A stretch of 54,420 bases of DNA, from contig NZ_QZWZ01000040.1 in assembly GCF_003601975.1 (NCBI RefSeq), positions 1-54,420 of the forward strand, given 5' to 3'. The notes beneath the pieces are model-generated. The model was given only the letters and a program-made list of their open reading frames with translations. It was not told the origin of the DNA and searched no databases. Position 1 is the first letter of the stretch. Every line of letters starts with the position of its first letter. Source of the DNA: Mesorhizobium waimense. GTDB taxonomy: Bacteria; Pseudomonadota; Alphaproteobacteria; Rhizobiales; Rhizobiaceae. Below are positions 44,076 through 52,675 of the stretch, piece after piece. The translations under genes and the position numbers were made by a program.

Positions 44076-44756
44076 ATGTCCGCGCGTAGTGACTTGGTAC
44101 CGCTTCAACCGGGTGACCGTGCGCCGAACTTGGTACTCGACGCCATTACCCAGGAAGGTAAGATCGCGCTTGACGACTTTCGCGGGCAAAAACCGGTGCT
44201 GGTCGGCCTGTTTCGAGGTCTGCATTGTGCGTTTTGCCGGCGCCATATCGCTGCCCAGGCGCGGCTTGATCCGGAGCTGCGCGAAAAGGGCGTGGAGAGC
44301 CTGACGGTGGTCAACACGCCGATCGAACGGGCGCGTCTCTATTTCCGCTACCACCCGATGCCCAATCTGCTTGCGGCCTCCGACCCTGAACGCGCTTCAC
44401 ATCGTGCTTTTGGACTGCCCAATCTCGAATTCACCCAAAACGAGACGAACTGGCCGTACAAGGTCTCGATGGCAGCGGTAAAGGATATGCTGGTCGACAT
44501 ACCAAGCGAGTTGCCCGGTCCTATGGATCCTATCGCGGCCGGCGAAATCCTCGACAAGAAGGACCATTACGAACTTACCGAAGCCGACGAGCAGATGATG
44601 GCAACGGGACACGGACAACTGGTCGGTCAGTTCCTGCTGGACCGGCAGGGGATCGTCCGCTGGAGCTTCACGGAGGTTCCAGAGGGTGGGCGATACATGT
44701 TTGGGGCGCCAAACCCGCAGGAGCTGATGTCAGCCGTGTCCCAAGTCGCCCAATAG
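44076..44756 (+). CDS. Peroxiredoxin-like (AhpC/TSA, thioredoxin-fold) protein
   Basis: 226 residues from ATG 44076, with GGAGG six bases upstream. LQPGDRAPNLVLDAITQEGKI and the redox motif GLHCAFCRRH (Cys-x-x-Cys after a strand-helix) are typical of the AhpC/TSA superfamily; the later LVGQFLLDRQGIVRW is the second core strand pair. It probably reduces peroxides or acts as a thiol oxidoreductase. It is in an operon with the zinc-ribbon cyclase, which hints at a redox input to that cyclase. Confidence 0.8.
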   Translation: MSARSDLVPLQPGDRAPNLVLDAITQEGKIALDDFRGQKPVLVGLFRGLHCAFCRRHIAAQARLDPELREKGVESLTVVNTPIERARLYFRYHPMPNLLAASDPERASHRAFGLPNLEFTQNETNWPYKVSMAAVKDMLVDIPSELPGPMDPIAAGEILDKKDHYELTEADEQMMATGHGQLVGQFLLDRQGIVRWSFTEVPEGGRYMFGAPNPQELMSAVSQVAQ

Positions 44757-44799
44757 ACTTGCGAACGAGGTAAACGGGCGGGACACCGAACAAAAAGCG

Positions 44800-45000
44800 G
44801 AACCAGCGGATGCTCGATCTTGATCCGCGCCCAGAGATCGTCGGCATCGACGAATGCGATTAGGTTGGATCGCGCCGCTCGCCAACACCCGTATTGCGGG
44901 CGGCGGCCACACCGGCGTTTGCCCGCTCGATCAGTCGCACGCGCGTATCGATCTCCGCGTGACATCCGGCGATCGCGGCAGTCTGGTCGTGACGCTGACA
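44800..45000 (-). pseudogene. Remnant of a GT2-family glycosyltransferase gene
   Basis: On the minus strand SNLIAFVDADDLWARIKIEH matches the DxD region of family 2 glycosyltransferases (typically GDLIAFVDADDLW...KIE). The preceding codons need a frameshift to continue into the AARN segment usually found before it. There is no start, no N-terminal nucleotide-binding strand and no C-terminal part. It lies just after the stop of the trifunctional gene on the same strand and is probably the tail of a deleted second gene. Confidence 0.5.
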
Positions 45001-45010
45001 AGTTCACCGC

Positions 45011-47971
45011 TCATTCGAGCACGGCCTCGACTTTGGCAACAAAGTCATCGAGCGAGCGATCCCCGCGAATCTCGATGCGCGGAAGGTCGATGGGATCGCA
45101 ATCGAGGTCCGCCGGCCCGTGTCTGCCGCCGAAGCCGATTCGATAGCCGCACTCCTTGGCCAGCCGGCCAAGCCGTCGGTCGGTGACAGAGAAGGGGGCC
45201 GCGAACGCTGTGGTTGGCCGGCCAGTCCACCGTTCGATGAACATACGAGAGCGCAGGAGCTCGGCGGCCAAGTCAGAGCTCGACAGACCATCGATCGCGC
45301 GATGCGTCGCCAGATGGCTTCCGAAGAACGCACCTTCGCCGGCGAGGCGTCGCACCGTCCCGGCGTCCATAAGCTGCGTCGGCGGACCGCTGTCGGCGTC
45401 CCACTGCGCACTTTCACCCACCAAGTCCGTCACCAGGAACACTTCCGCGGTCAGGTCGTTCGCGCGCAAGGTCGGCCAGGCATGGTCGGCAAAGTTCTGG
45501 AAGCCGTCATCGAAGGTGATGAGCACCGGGCGGCCAACGAAAGGCTGACGGTTGGCGATGGACCCTTCCAGCTGCTCGGACCCAATCGCGTGGAAGCCAT
45601 TGGCGCGCAGCCATGCCATCTGGCTGGCGAATGCGGCGGGTGTGAGCCGAAAACGGGCGAGCGCGGCCGGACCTTCAACGGCGACGCTGTGATACATGAG
45701 AACAGGAATACGCTGCCGCCGCTCGCTACGTGCGACGTCGCGGCGCAAGGCCCGCGCCCCGCCCCAGACGATATTTCGCGCGACCCCGATTTCGATGGGC
45801 GCTCGGATTGGCACATGATCAATCATCGGTTCCGTCGCCACGTCATCTGGCGACAGGCGGCGGAAGCGGTCTATGCGGTAGAGCTCGGTCTGGATCGATT
45901 GCTCAAGCACGAGGCCTTCGGTCGCTGCCAGCGTCTCCGAGATCGCTTGCGCACCGAATGTGTTCCAGTCGAAGCCCGTCCTTTCAACATTGTCACGTAG
46001 CACGAATGCGTGTGCGCTGATGAAACTGCCGCCAGGCGCCAACGCCTCAGCGAATTTTTTGGCGATGCGCCGTAACTCGGCGAGATCATCCAGGTAGTAG
46101 AGCACTTCCGAACAGACGATCAGATCCATCTCACCCGGCAGCGTGTCCGCAGCGAAATCCAGCACGCCGAACTCAACATTCGGCTGATCGCTGCATCGCG
46201 CGCCTGCCCGCCCGATGGCTATGGCGGAGATGTCGCTTGCGGTCAAATGGCCCACTCGCGGCGCCAGCTGCCGCGTGAAATGGCCCTCCGCGCAGGCCAG
46301 CTCAAGCGCCCGTCCGATGGGACCGGCAGGCAGAATTTCGAGCTGCCGCTGATATTTTTCCTGCTCATAGAGCGAACCGTAGTTCCACGGATCCTCGGTC
46401 GCGAAATAGCCATTCCAGAACGACGTGCGATCCTTGTCGTGCCTGGCCCGTGCGCGGCGCGGCGCGGCAGGAGGCTGTGCAGGTTCGGCGCTCGACTGAA
46501 CCAGGTCCCGCGCTTCCGCCGCCAATTGCGCCAGTTTGCCGAAGTGGCTGTCCCGATCAGACCGGCGTTCCGCTGTGGACAACAATGCCTCGGCTGCAAT
46601 CATGTTTGACGTGTCGGCACCGTCGCCCTGTTGCGGTACAGGCGATCGCCCCGCAAGCCTTCCGGCACTGTCTACAAGCCGCTCAGCGGGCACGACATTC
46701 TGGATCATCTCAATCCAATGACGCCTTGTCACTGTCCCGAGTACGCCGAACTGCACGACAGCCTCGATCCGGCCATCCATCATCAGATAGGCATAAATTT
46801 GATCGATGCCTTCCGGGAGTTCGATCGAGGTCGGATTGCGAGCGTCGACGCGAATTCCAAGTGTCCGCGCCAGCCTGCGCGGCGCGGCAAGATCGTCGGC
46901 CTCGAGAAGCATTTGCTCAAGGTGATACTGGACGCGGCGAGCCGCGACGGGATTGTCCCAGACCTTGCCGAGTTCGATGATCGACTCGGTGAGGGAGCCG
47001 CCGAACCTGTCCCACCTGGCAGCCAATTGCGCTGGCACCGATAGGCTGCCTACCGCAAGGCCATCGACGGCCACCTTGGCGATCTCACGCGCCCACTTGC
47101 GTCCTGCCGGGAGCGCGCGCAGGGACTGCGGGTTGATCGAGCGCGCGCCGCTGCCGCAATCCGACGCGGCGTTCCACAACGCGAACCACGCGAGTGCTTC
47201 GGAAGCGGTGCGGCCGTTCGCATCGATAGCTCCACTGGCGTGTGCCAATGCCGGGTGTTTGACCCTGGGATCAGGAGAAAAGCCGCGGGCGATCACGATT
47301 TCCGCATCTACCAGCATCTGCGTCGAATTGCGGGTGAGCGAGTTGGGGCTGGCCCGATAGAAGGCGAGCGGCTCGTCGACCATCACCCAATTTTTGCCTA
47401 GACGTGCGAGGCGCTGCCACAGATCCCAGTCCTCGCAGGTGCGCAGCGATACATCGAAACCACCCAACTCGACAATTGTCTCCCGGTCGACGAGCAGCGC
47501 GTGAGTGCGGATGGCGCACCGGCGGGCGAATGTTTCGAAGGGCTGGATCGCAACCTCGGTTGGGATGGTCGACGGGGTGAGTTCGCCGTCGGGCATCACG
47601 CGCCGAGAACCGCAATAGGCGGCCACTGCATCGGGAGCGGTTTTCAGTGCGGCCAGCATTTTCGCAAGGAAGCTGGCATCCACCCAATCGTCCGCGTCCA
47701 GGAACATGAGCCAGTGGCCGCGCGCTGTCGAAATCCCGCTATTGCGCGCGCCGGCGGCGCTATACGCGCAAGAGCTCAACGTCCGAAATCGGGCATCGTG
47801 TTCCACATAACCGGCGATGATCACGGGGGTGCGGTCCGTGGAGGCGTCGTCGACGATGATCGCCTCCCAATCCACTATTTCCTGATCGAGAAGGCAATCG
47901 AGTGCGCGCGCCAGCGTTACCTCCGCGTTGTGCGCAGGAACCACGATGGAAACCAAGGGATTATGCGCCAC
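45011..47971 (-). CDS. Trifunctional GT2 glycosyltransferase / SAM methyltransferase / polysaccharide deacetylase
   Basis: 986 residues. Residues 1-230 form a GT-A family 2 glycosyltransferase (VSIVVPAHNAEVTL; Asp41-Asp42 in VDDASTD; DAD 92-94 in MFLDADDW; Glu180-Asp181). Residues 515-705 are a NodS-like methyltransferase (FWNGYFATEDPWNYGSLYE; motif I ELACAEGHFTRQLAP; ASDISAIAI). Residues 755-986 are a NodB-like deacetylase (VLMYHSVAVEGP; TFDDGF with Asp821-Asp822; metal His886 and His890 in GSHLATH). The three activities echo NodC, NodS and NodB but on one chain without a signal peptide. Similar fusions are known in alphaproteobacteria. It is likely to build or modify an acylated or N-methylated glycan precursor. 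Confidence 0.88.
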   Translation of the reverse strand: MAHNPLVSIVVPAHNAEVTLARALDCLLDQEIVDWEAIIVDDASTDRTPVIIAGYVEHDARFRTLSSCAYSAAGARNSGISTARGHWLMFLDADDWVDASFLAKMLAALKTAPDAVAAYCGSRRVMPDGELTPSTIPTEVAIQPFETFARRCAIRTHALLVDRETIVELGGFDVSLRTCEDWDLWQRLARLGKNWVMVDEPLAFYRASPNSLTRNSTQMLVDAEIVIARGFSPDPRVKHPALAHASGAIDANGRTASEALAWFALWNAASDCGSGARSINPQSLRALPAGRKWAREIAKVAVDGLAVGSLSVPAQLAARWDRFGGSLTESIIELGKVWDNPVAARRVQYHLEQMLLEADDLAAPRRLARTLGIRVDARNPTSIELPEGIDQIYAYLMMDGRIEAVVQFGVLGTVTRRHWIEMIQNVVPAERLVDSAGRLAGRSPVPQQGDGADTSNMIAAEALLSTAERRSDRDSHFGKLAQLAAEARDLVQSSAEPAQPPAAPRRARARHDKDRTSFWNGYFATEDPWNYGSLYEQEKYQRQLEILPAGPIGRALELACAEGHFTRQLAPRVGHLTASDISAIAIGRAGARCSDQPNVEFGVLDFAADTLPGEMDLIVCSEVLYYLDDLAELRRIAKKFAEALAPGGSFISAHAFVLRDNVERTGFDWNTFGAQAISETLAATEGLVLEQSIQTELYRIDRFRRLSPDDVATEPMIDHVPIRAPIEIGVARNIVWGGARALRRDVARSERRQRIPVLMYHSVAVEGPAALARFRLTPAAFASQMAWLRANGFHAIGSEQLEGSIANRQPFVGRPVLITFDDGFQNFADHAWPTLRANDLTAEVFLVTDLVGESAQWDADSGPPTQLMDAGTVRRLAGEGAFFGSHLATHRAIDGLSSSDLAAELLRSRMFIERWTGRPTTAFAAPFSVTDRRLGRLAKECGYRIGFGGRHGPADLDCDPIDLPRIEIRGDRSLDDFVAKVEAVLE

Positions 47972-48275
47972 GCCGTCTTACCCGCGCCTGGCTGGCAAGC
48001 GTTGCGCCGATGGTTTGCTCGGCATTGAACATCGGTACCACAACGCCTCCGGTAGCATGGCTTTCGTTTTCTTCAACAAGAGTCGGCGAATGTCAAAAGC
48101 GGATGACGGCTTCGGATGGCAGCACTGCTCTCTCAAGATCGGGGCGAATCAGAGGCAGGCAAAAAGGACTTGAAGACTGGCCTGAATGGCAAGCGCTCAT
48201 GCCCGACGGCTTAAAGCTCAGGTCGATGCGCCGGGGCATTTCCGCTCGCGCATTTCTTCACCACTCGGGTGAGGA

Positions 48276-48551
48276 TCATCTGGTTCCCGCCATTCCGCCT
48301 TGTGAACAAGCCTGACCTGGCTTGCAGAAGGGCTGTACTGACGCGGGCGTTGACGGTGACACCGCATGACCGCCGCGCTCGACAAGATCGCGAAAGCTTT
48401 CCAACCAGATCCGGGGGATCATGAAAACGATCGACTTGCTCGCTCCCGCCGGTAAGGAAGGCTGATGGTCGTAGTATCCAGCCGGGTGCGAGGCAGCATG
48501 TGCACCGCCAGATCCGCGAATTGCGATGCGTCTAAAGAGTCTTCGCAACAT
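48276..48551 (-). CDS. Small hypothetical protein, doubtful
   Basis: 91 codons from an ATG with a fair ribosome site (AGGAGCG, about six bases ahead). The product is basic at the N-terminus with a central hydrophobic SIVFMIPRIWLESF segment. No family recognised. It could be a real small gene or a decayed one. Confidence 0.25.
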   Translation of the reverse strand: MLRRLFRRIAIRGSGGAHAASHPAGYYDHQPSLPAGASKSIVFMIPRIWLESFRDLVERGGHAVSPSTPASVQPFCKPGQACSQGGMAGTR

Positions 48552-48787
48552 GATTGCGCTCCTGTAGCTATAGCCTGACATAGTATTGCTCATTTCGCCA
48601 GTAGATTTCGTCAAATTGTCGATTATATTAGCCGGTTACGGCCGCTATCACGAAGAGGCATTAGAGTGACACCAATCGTAACTTGTGCATTTGTTGATAG
48701 TCCAAGAGACGTAAAAGGGACGCACGAATCGGCCTGGGCCAAAAGTCCGGCTTGCGGGCTGGGTATTTTGCTGACATGCTGACCAGT

Positions 48788-48800
48788 TTCCAAATTGGAA
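48788..48800 (+). promoter_or_regulatory. 13-bp palindrome upstream of the GTPase/cyclase operon
   Basis: TTCCAA-A-TTGGAA lies 33 bp before the ATG of the first operon gene, a suitable place for an operator. The match is perfect over six bases each side. Confidence 0.35.
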
Positions 48801-48833
48801 CTGTGGCAGCTGTTCAAATGAAGGGGCATAGGG

Positions 48834-49499
48834 ATGGCCAAGGAATCTTCGAGTACTGCTTCTCCGGCAAATAAAGCGGACGAAAATCTGACAAGTAACG
48901 CAGACGGAAACGGGCTGACCTTTATGGCGGGCCAGGCTCGCGAGAGCGGGGCCCCCGGCGACGCTGTAGGTGTCGACAAGATACGTGATCTGCTGTTCGG
49001 CAACCAGATGCAGGACTATGACCGCCGTTTTTCCAAGCTTGAAGAACGGGTGTTGCAGCGCTTCAAGGATGTCGAATCCGAGGCCAAGCGCAATCTTGAA
49101 ATGTACGAGTCAAATGCAAAGAAGCAGGTCGACTCGCTTGCCGCGCAATTGCGGAACGAAAAAGACGCGCGAGCCGACGCCGACAAGGAGATTGACCGGA
49201 ATCTTCGCGAGCAAAATCAGGCGCTTGAAAAGCAGGTGCGCGCGTTGTCGGATCAATTGAGCGAGCTTGAGCGCGAAGTTGCGGACCGGATAAATCGAAA
49301 CGATCATTTGCTGCGTGAGGAAATCAAGCAAAAGAATGAAAGCATGCAGATGGTAATGGAGAAATTGTTTTCCGATCTCAGCAACGTCAAGACCGACCGA
49401 AATCTTTTGGCTGGCCTGTTTGTCGAGGTTGCAAAATGTCTAAATCAGGACCCCGTCGGCAACAAGAGCAACTCGGAACGTAGCTGGAAAGTGAGTTGA
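48834..49499 (+). CDS. Coiled-coil protein, first gene of the GTPase/cyclase operon
   Basis: 221 residues from ATG 48834, with AAGGGG about nine bases upstream. Residues 1-45 are polar and probably disordered; GVDKIRDLLFGNQMQDYDRRF leads into a continuous heptad-rich helix (about 65-185: LEERVLQRFKDVESEAKRNL, LEKQVRALSDQLSELEREV). The protein is soluble, acidic/basic alternating, with no membrane helix. The FGNQMQDYDRRFSKLEERV segment is, from memory, typical of coiled-coil proteins encoded next to small GTPase genes in other bacteria. It lies 7 bp before the OmpA-domain gene. It is likely a scaffold for the cytosolic part of the complex. Confidence 0.7.
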   Translation: MAKESSSTASPANKADENLTSNADGNGLTFMAGQARESGAPGDAVGVDKIRDLLFGNQMQDYDRRFSKLEERVLQRFKDVESEAKRNLEMYESNAKKQVDSLAAQLRNEKDARADADKEIDRNLREQNQALEKQVRALSDQLSELEREVADRINRNDHLLREEIKQKNESMQMVMEKLFSDLSNVKTDRNLLAGLFVEVAKCLNQDPVGNKSNSERSWKVS

Positions 49500-49506
49500 T
49501 CGGAAC

Positions 49507-52164
49507 TTGACGTCAACCGTCGACCCAGTCAGCCTTCCTCAAACAACAGCTTCGAACGATACAGAGATTGATCGCGAAGCTCTGGCTCGTCTTTTGGTCG
49601 AAATTGCCCGGAATGTTGATCCGGACTATCATGCGCGTTTCGACGGAGTTCCAACCGCCGATCCTCGCATGGAAACGCTGCGCCAGTTGCTGGTCGGCCG
49701 CGAAATTTCGGAGCTTTCACGAGTTACGCACCTGCTCGACGAACCTGAGCAGCTTGCGACTGCAGTGGGGGGCGTTCTTCCCAGTGCTGCCGCACGTGCG
49801 CATCATGCGCAACTCGGCGAGGCCCTTGCGCCAGCTGTCGAGAGGGCTGTGCAACGGTCCATCCAGAAGAGCCCGCGTACGCTTACGGATATATTGTACC
49901 CGGTATTTCTGCCGGCAATTCGCAAGTCGATCGGGGAAAAGATCGACCAGACCTTTCAGTCGCTGAATGAAACTTTAAGACATATATTTACCTGGCATGG
50001 GCTAAAGTGGAGATTTGAATCTTGGAGAACAGGCGCAAGCTTCTCTGAGGTTGTTCTTAAGCATTCTCTTGTGTATCGTGTAGAACATGTATTTCTCATT
50101 AACCGCAATTCCGGGCTTTTGATAGCGCATGTAACGGCCGATAATGCAACGAGCGAAGACCCTCAACTTATTTCTTCGATGCTTAGTGCAATTCAAGATT
50201 TTGTAAAAGACTCATTTAACGAGAAAGAACAGAGCAGCCTGGACACTATCCGTTTTGGGGAGCTTCGTCTCTGGTCAGAAGTTGGACCGTTTGCGACCTT
50301 GGTTGCGGTGATCCGGGGCAATCCGCCAGAGGAATTACATGAAATAGTTCGCGATGTGTTGCTTCGCATCCATGATGAATTCTCACAGGCTTTAGAGCAG
50401 TTTGACGGCGACAGCTCGCAGTTGATCGGCGTAGAGACGCAGTTGCAGACCTGCGTTGAACTGAAGCAGGAGGACTCAAACCAGGGATTTCCGTGGCTGG
50501 TGGTGGCTGCAGTCCTGCTGATTTTGATTCCGGCAGGGGGTTGGTTCTTTCTTTCCTGGCAATCCGGGCAGCGCTGGCAGGCCTATGTGTCGCGATTGGG
50601 GACCCAGCCGGGCATCATCGTTGCCGAACAAAAGGTGCGCGATGGCCAATTCTATATTGTCGGCCTCAGAGACCCGCTTGCCGCCGACCCGCAGGCTCTG
50701 CTGTCCGGAACGCAGGTCGATCCCGCCCGCGTTCATTCACAGTGGCAATTCTATCAGAGCCTTGAGCCGGAGTTCGTGTTGAAGCGGCTAACGGCGTCAC
50801 TGGCTCCGCCGGATTCAGTGCGACTTTCGATTGTCAATGATCGCATCGTTGCCGAGGGTGAGGCTACTGCCACGTGGATCAACCGGGCGCGGGCAGCCGC
50901 CCGACAGCTTTCGGCAGGCGGACCGGAATTCGATATCTCCAGGGTCCGTGATGTAAGCCCCGAAGAACGCGAGGCGGAGCGCTGGCAGGCCTATGTGTCG
51001 CGACTGGGGACCCAGCCGGGCATCATCGTTGCCGAACAAAAGGTGCGCGATGGCCAATTCTATATTGTCGGCCTCAGAGACCCGCTTGCCGCCGACCCAC
51101 AGGCTCTGCTGTCCGGAACGCAGGTCGATCCCGCCCGCGTTCATTCACAGTGGCAATTCTATCAGAGCCTTGAGCCGGAGTTCGTGCTGAAGCGGCTGAT
51201 GGCGTCGCTGACCCCACCGAAATCGGTTCGGCTTTCGATCGTCGAGGATCGCATCGTTGCCGAGGGTGAGGCTCCCGATACCTGGATAGATCGGGCGCGC
51301 GCAGCCGCCCGACAGCTTTCGGCAGGCGGACCGGAATTCGACATCTCCAAGGTTCGTGATGTGAGCCCCCAAGCACGCGCGGCGGAGCACTGGCAGCATT
51401 ATGTGTCGCGACTTGAGGCCCAACCGGGAATCATCGTCGCCCAACAAACGACGAGGGGCGGACATTTCTACATTTCCGGCCTGAGAGACCCGCTTGCCGC
51501 CGACCCGCAGGCTCTGCTGTCCGGAACGCAGGTCGATCCCGCCCGCGTTCATTCACAGTGGCAATTCTATCAGAGCCTTGATCCGAAGTTCGTGGTGAAG
51601 CGGCTGATGGCGTCGCTGACCCCGCCGAAATCGGTTCAGCTTTCGATCGTCCAGGATCGCATCGTTGTCGTGGGTGAGGCTCCTGCCGCCTGGATCAACC
51701 GGGCGCGGGCCGCCGCCCAACAACTTTCGGCGGACGGAGTGGCTCTGGATGTCTCGCAGCTGCGTGAGCTGAGCCTTGCGGAACTGAATCATTTGAGAGA
51801 GGCCATCCAGGCGACCGATATTTTCTTCTATTCCGGCAAAGCTGTGCCGGGACCAGAGCAGATGCCGGTTCTCGACAGATTGGCGGATCAATTAAAGGAA
51901 TTCGCCCAAAATGCCCGCAAGTCAGGCGTAACAGCGCGGTTCATGTTGACCGGCCATTCGGACGCCACGGGCCGTGAGACGGCCAACGTGTCGATCAGCG
52001 CCGCCCGCGCCGAGACAGTTCGTGCGCTTCTCAACAAGCGCGGCGTCGCTCCGGATCTGCTGCTGGTTCGGGGCGCGGGCACCTTTGAGCCGGCGGTGCC
52101 TGAAAATAGTCGAACTGGGAGCTCCACCAATCGCCGGGTTTCGGTTACGATAAACCTAGAGTAA
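49507..52164 (+). CDS. Envelope-spanning OmpA-domain protein with roadblock/longin-like cytosolic region and three tandem repeats
   Basis: 885 residues from TTG 49507. Cytosolic part 1-327; within it, residues about 180-300 (VYRVEHVFLINRNSGLLIAH...MLSAIQDFVKDSF...FGELRLWSEVGPFATLVAV) look like a roadblock/longin-type alpha-beta domain, a fold that binds small GTPases. One membrane helix at 328-350. Then three 136-residue periplasmic repeats (356-491, 492-627, 628-763), each ending in a BON-like beta-alpha-beta segment. A C-terminal OmpA domain (about 765-885) has TGHSDATGRETANVSISAARAE and the terminal RRVSVTI for peptidoglycan binding. It would anchor to peptidoglycan and signal inward to the GTPase encoded next. 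Confidence 0.82.
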   Translation: MTSTVDPVSLPQTTASNDTEIDREALARLLVEIARNVDPDYHARFDGVPTADPRMETLRQLLVGREISELSRVTHLLDEPEQLATAVGGVLPSAAARAHHAQLGEALAPAVERAVQRSIQKSPRTLTDILYPVFLPAIRKSIGEKIDQTFQSLNETLRHIFTWHGLKWRFESWRTGASFSEVVLKHSLVYRVEHVFLINRNSGLLIAHVTADNATSEDPQLISSMLSAIQDFVKDSFNEKEQSSLDTIRFGELRLWSEVGPFATLVAVIRGNPPEELHEIVRDVLLRIHDEFSQALEQFDGDSSQLIGVETQLQTCVELKQEDSNQGFPWLVVAAVLLILIPAGGWFFLSWQSGQRWQAYVSRLGTQPGIIVAEQKVRDGQFYIVGLRDPLAADPQALLSGTQVDPARVHSQWQFYQSLEPEFVLKRLTASLAPPDSVRLSIVNDRIVAEGEATATWINRARAAARQLSAGGPEFDISRVRDVSPEEREAERWQAYVSRLGTQPGIIVAEQKVRDGQFYIVGLRDPLAADPQALLSGTQVDPARVHSQWQFYQSLEPEFVLKRLMASLTPPKSVRLSIVEDRIVAEGEAPDTWIDRARAAARQLSAGGPEFDISKVRDVSPQARAAEHWQHYVSRLEAQPGIIVAQQTTRGGHFYISGLRDPLAADPQALLSGTQVDPARVHSQWQFYQSLDPKFVVKRLMASLTPPKSVQLSIVQDRIVVVGEAPAAWINRARAAAQQLSADGVALDVSQLRELSLAELNHLREAIQATDIFFYSGKAVPGPEQMPVLDRLADQLKEFAQNARKSGVTARFMLTGHSDATGRETANVSISAARAETVRALLNKRGVAPDLLLVRGAGTFEPAVPENSRTGSSTNRRVSVTINLE
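50572..51795 (+). repeat. Three tandem in-frame repeats of 408 bp
   Basis: Units 50572-50979, 50980-51387 and 51388-51795 are each exactly 408 bp (136 codons). The first two are nearly identical over long runs. Part of the third (the GACCCGCTTGCCGCC...TATCAGAGCCTTGA block) is almost identical in all three. They encode periplasmic modules of the OmpA-domain protein. Such DNA identity points to recent duplication or gene conversion and predicts copy-number variation. Confidence 0.92.
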
Positions 52165-52180
52165 TGCGGAGCCCAGGGTA

Positions 52181-52672
52181 TTGCAAAAAAAGATCTGCAT
52201 GTTGGGCGGGTTCGCTGTCGGAAAGACGAGTCTGGTCCGCAGGTTTGTGCAAAGCATCTTTTCAGATACCTACTTGACCACGGTGGGAGTGAAAATCGAC
52301 AAGAAGAGTGTCGCACTCCCGGACAAAACCGTGGATCTGATTTTGTGGGATTTGGCCGGCGAAGACGATATCGGCTCATTCCGCGTCAGCAATGTGCGGG
52401 GTGCGACCGGGCTCGTGCTTGTCGTCGATGGAACCCGCGCCGCTACTCTTGCCGTGGCGCTCACGCTGCGCGAGCGGGCCGAGGCCGAATTCGGCGCTAT
52501 GCCGTTTGTATTGCTGTTCAACAAATCCGATCTGGCCGATCGGTGGGCAATATCGGATAGTGAGATTAACGAACTGAGGCAACTTGGATGGCAAATCTAT
52601 CTAACAAGTGCGCTTTCGGGTGAAAATGTTGATGATGCGTTTCGTCAACTTGCTTCGATGGTCACCAAATAG
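52181..52672 (+). CDS. Ras/Rab-like small GTPase
   Basis: 163 residues from TTG 52181 with GGAG upstream. All G motifs are present: P-loop GGFAVGKTS (9-17), switch I Thr in TTVGVKI, DLAGE (57-61), NKSD (114-117) and TSAL (142-145). The catalytic Gln of Ras is Glu here (DLAGED), which may lower intrinsic hydrolysis and make an activating partner necessary. There is no C-terminal prenylation Cys, as expected in bacteria. It lies 16 bp after the OmpA-domain gene and 3 bp before the cyclase gene, so it plausibly links the two: a roadblock-type regulator upstream and a cyclase effector downstream. Confidence 0.9.
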   Translation: MQKKICMLGGFAVGKTSLVRRFVQSIFSDTYLTTVGVKIDKKSVALPDKTVDLILWDLAGEDDIGSFRVSNVRGATGLVLVVDGTRAATLAVALTLRERAEAEFGAMPFVLLFNKSDLADRWAISDSEINELRQLGWQIYLTSALSGENVDDAFRQLASMVTK

Positions 52673-52675
52673 ACC

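Larger units (their letters stand above)
47972..48833. other. Long intergenic region before the GTPase/cyclase operon
   Basis: About 860 bp. A minus-strand frame at 48276-48551 (ATG 48551 behind AGGAG, 91 codons) is the only candidate gene; it begins MLRRLFRRIAIRGSGG and has no domain I know. The right part (48550-48830) is more A/T-rich and carries a palindrome at 48788. The rest shows nothing recognisable. Confidence 0.4.

Noticed and set aside
45011..47971. True nodABC-type nodulation locus
   Set aside because: The glycosyltransferase domain is a generic family 2 enzyme, not a NodC-like processive synthase; no nodA, nodIJ or nod-box sequence was seen.
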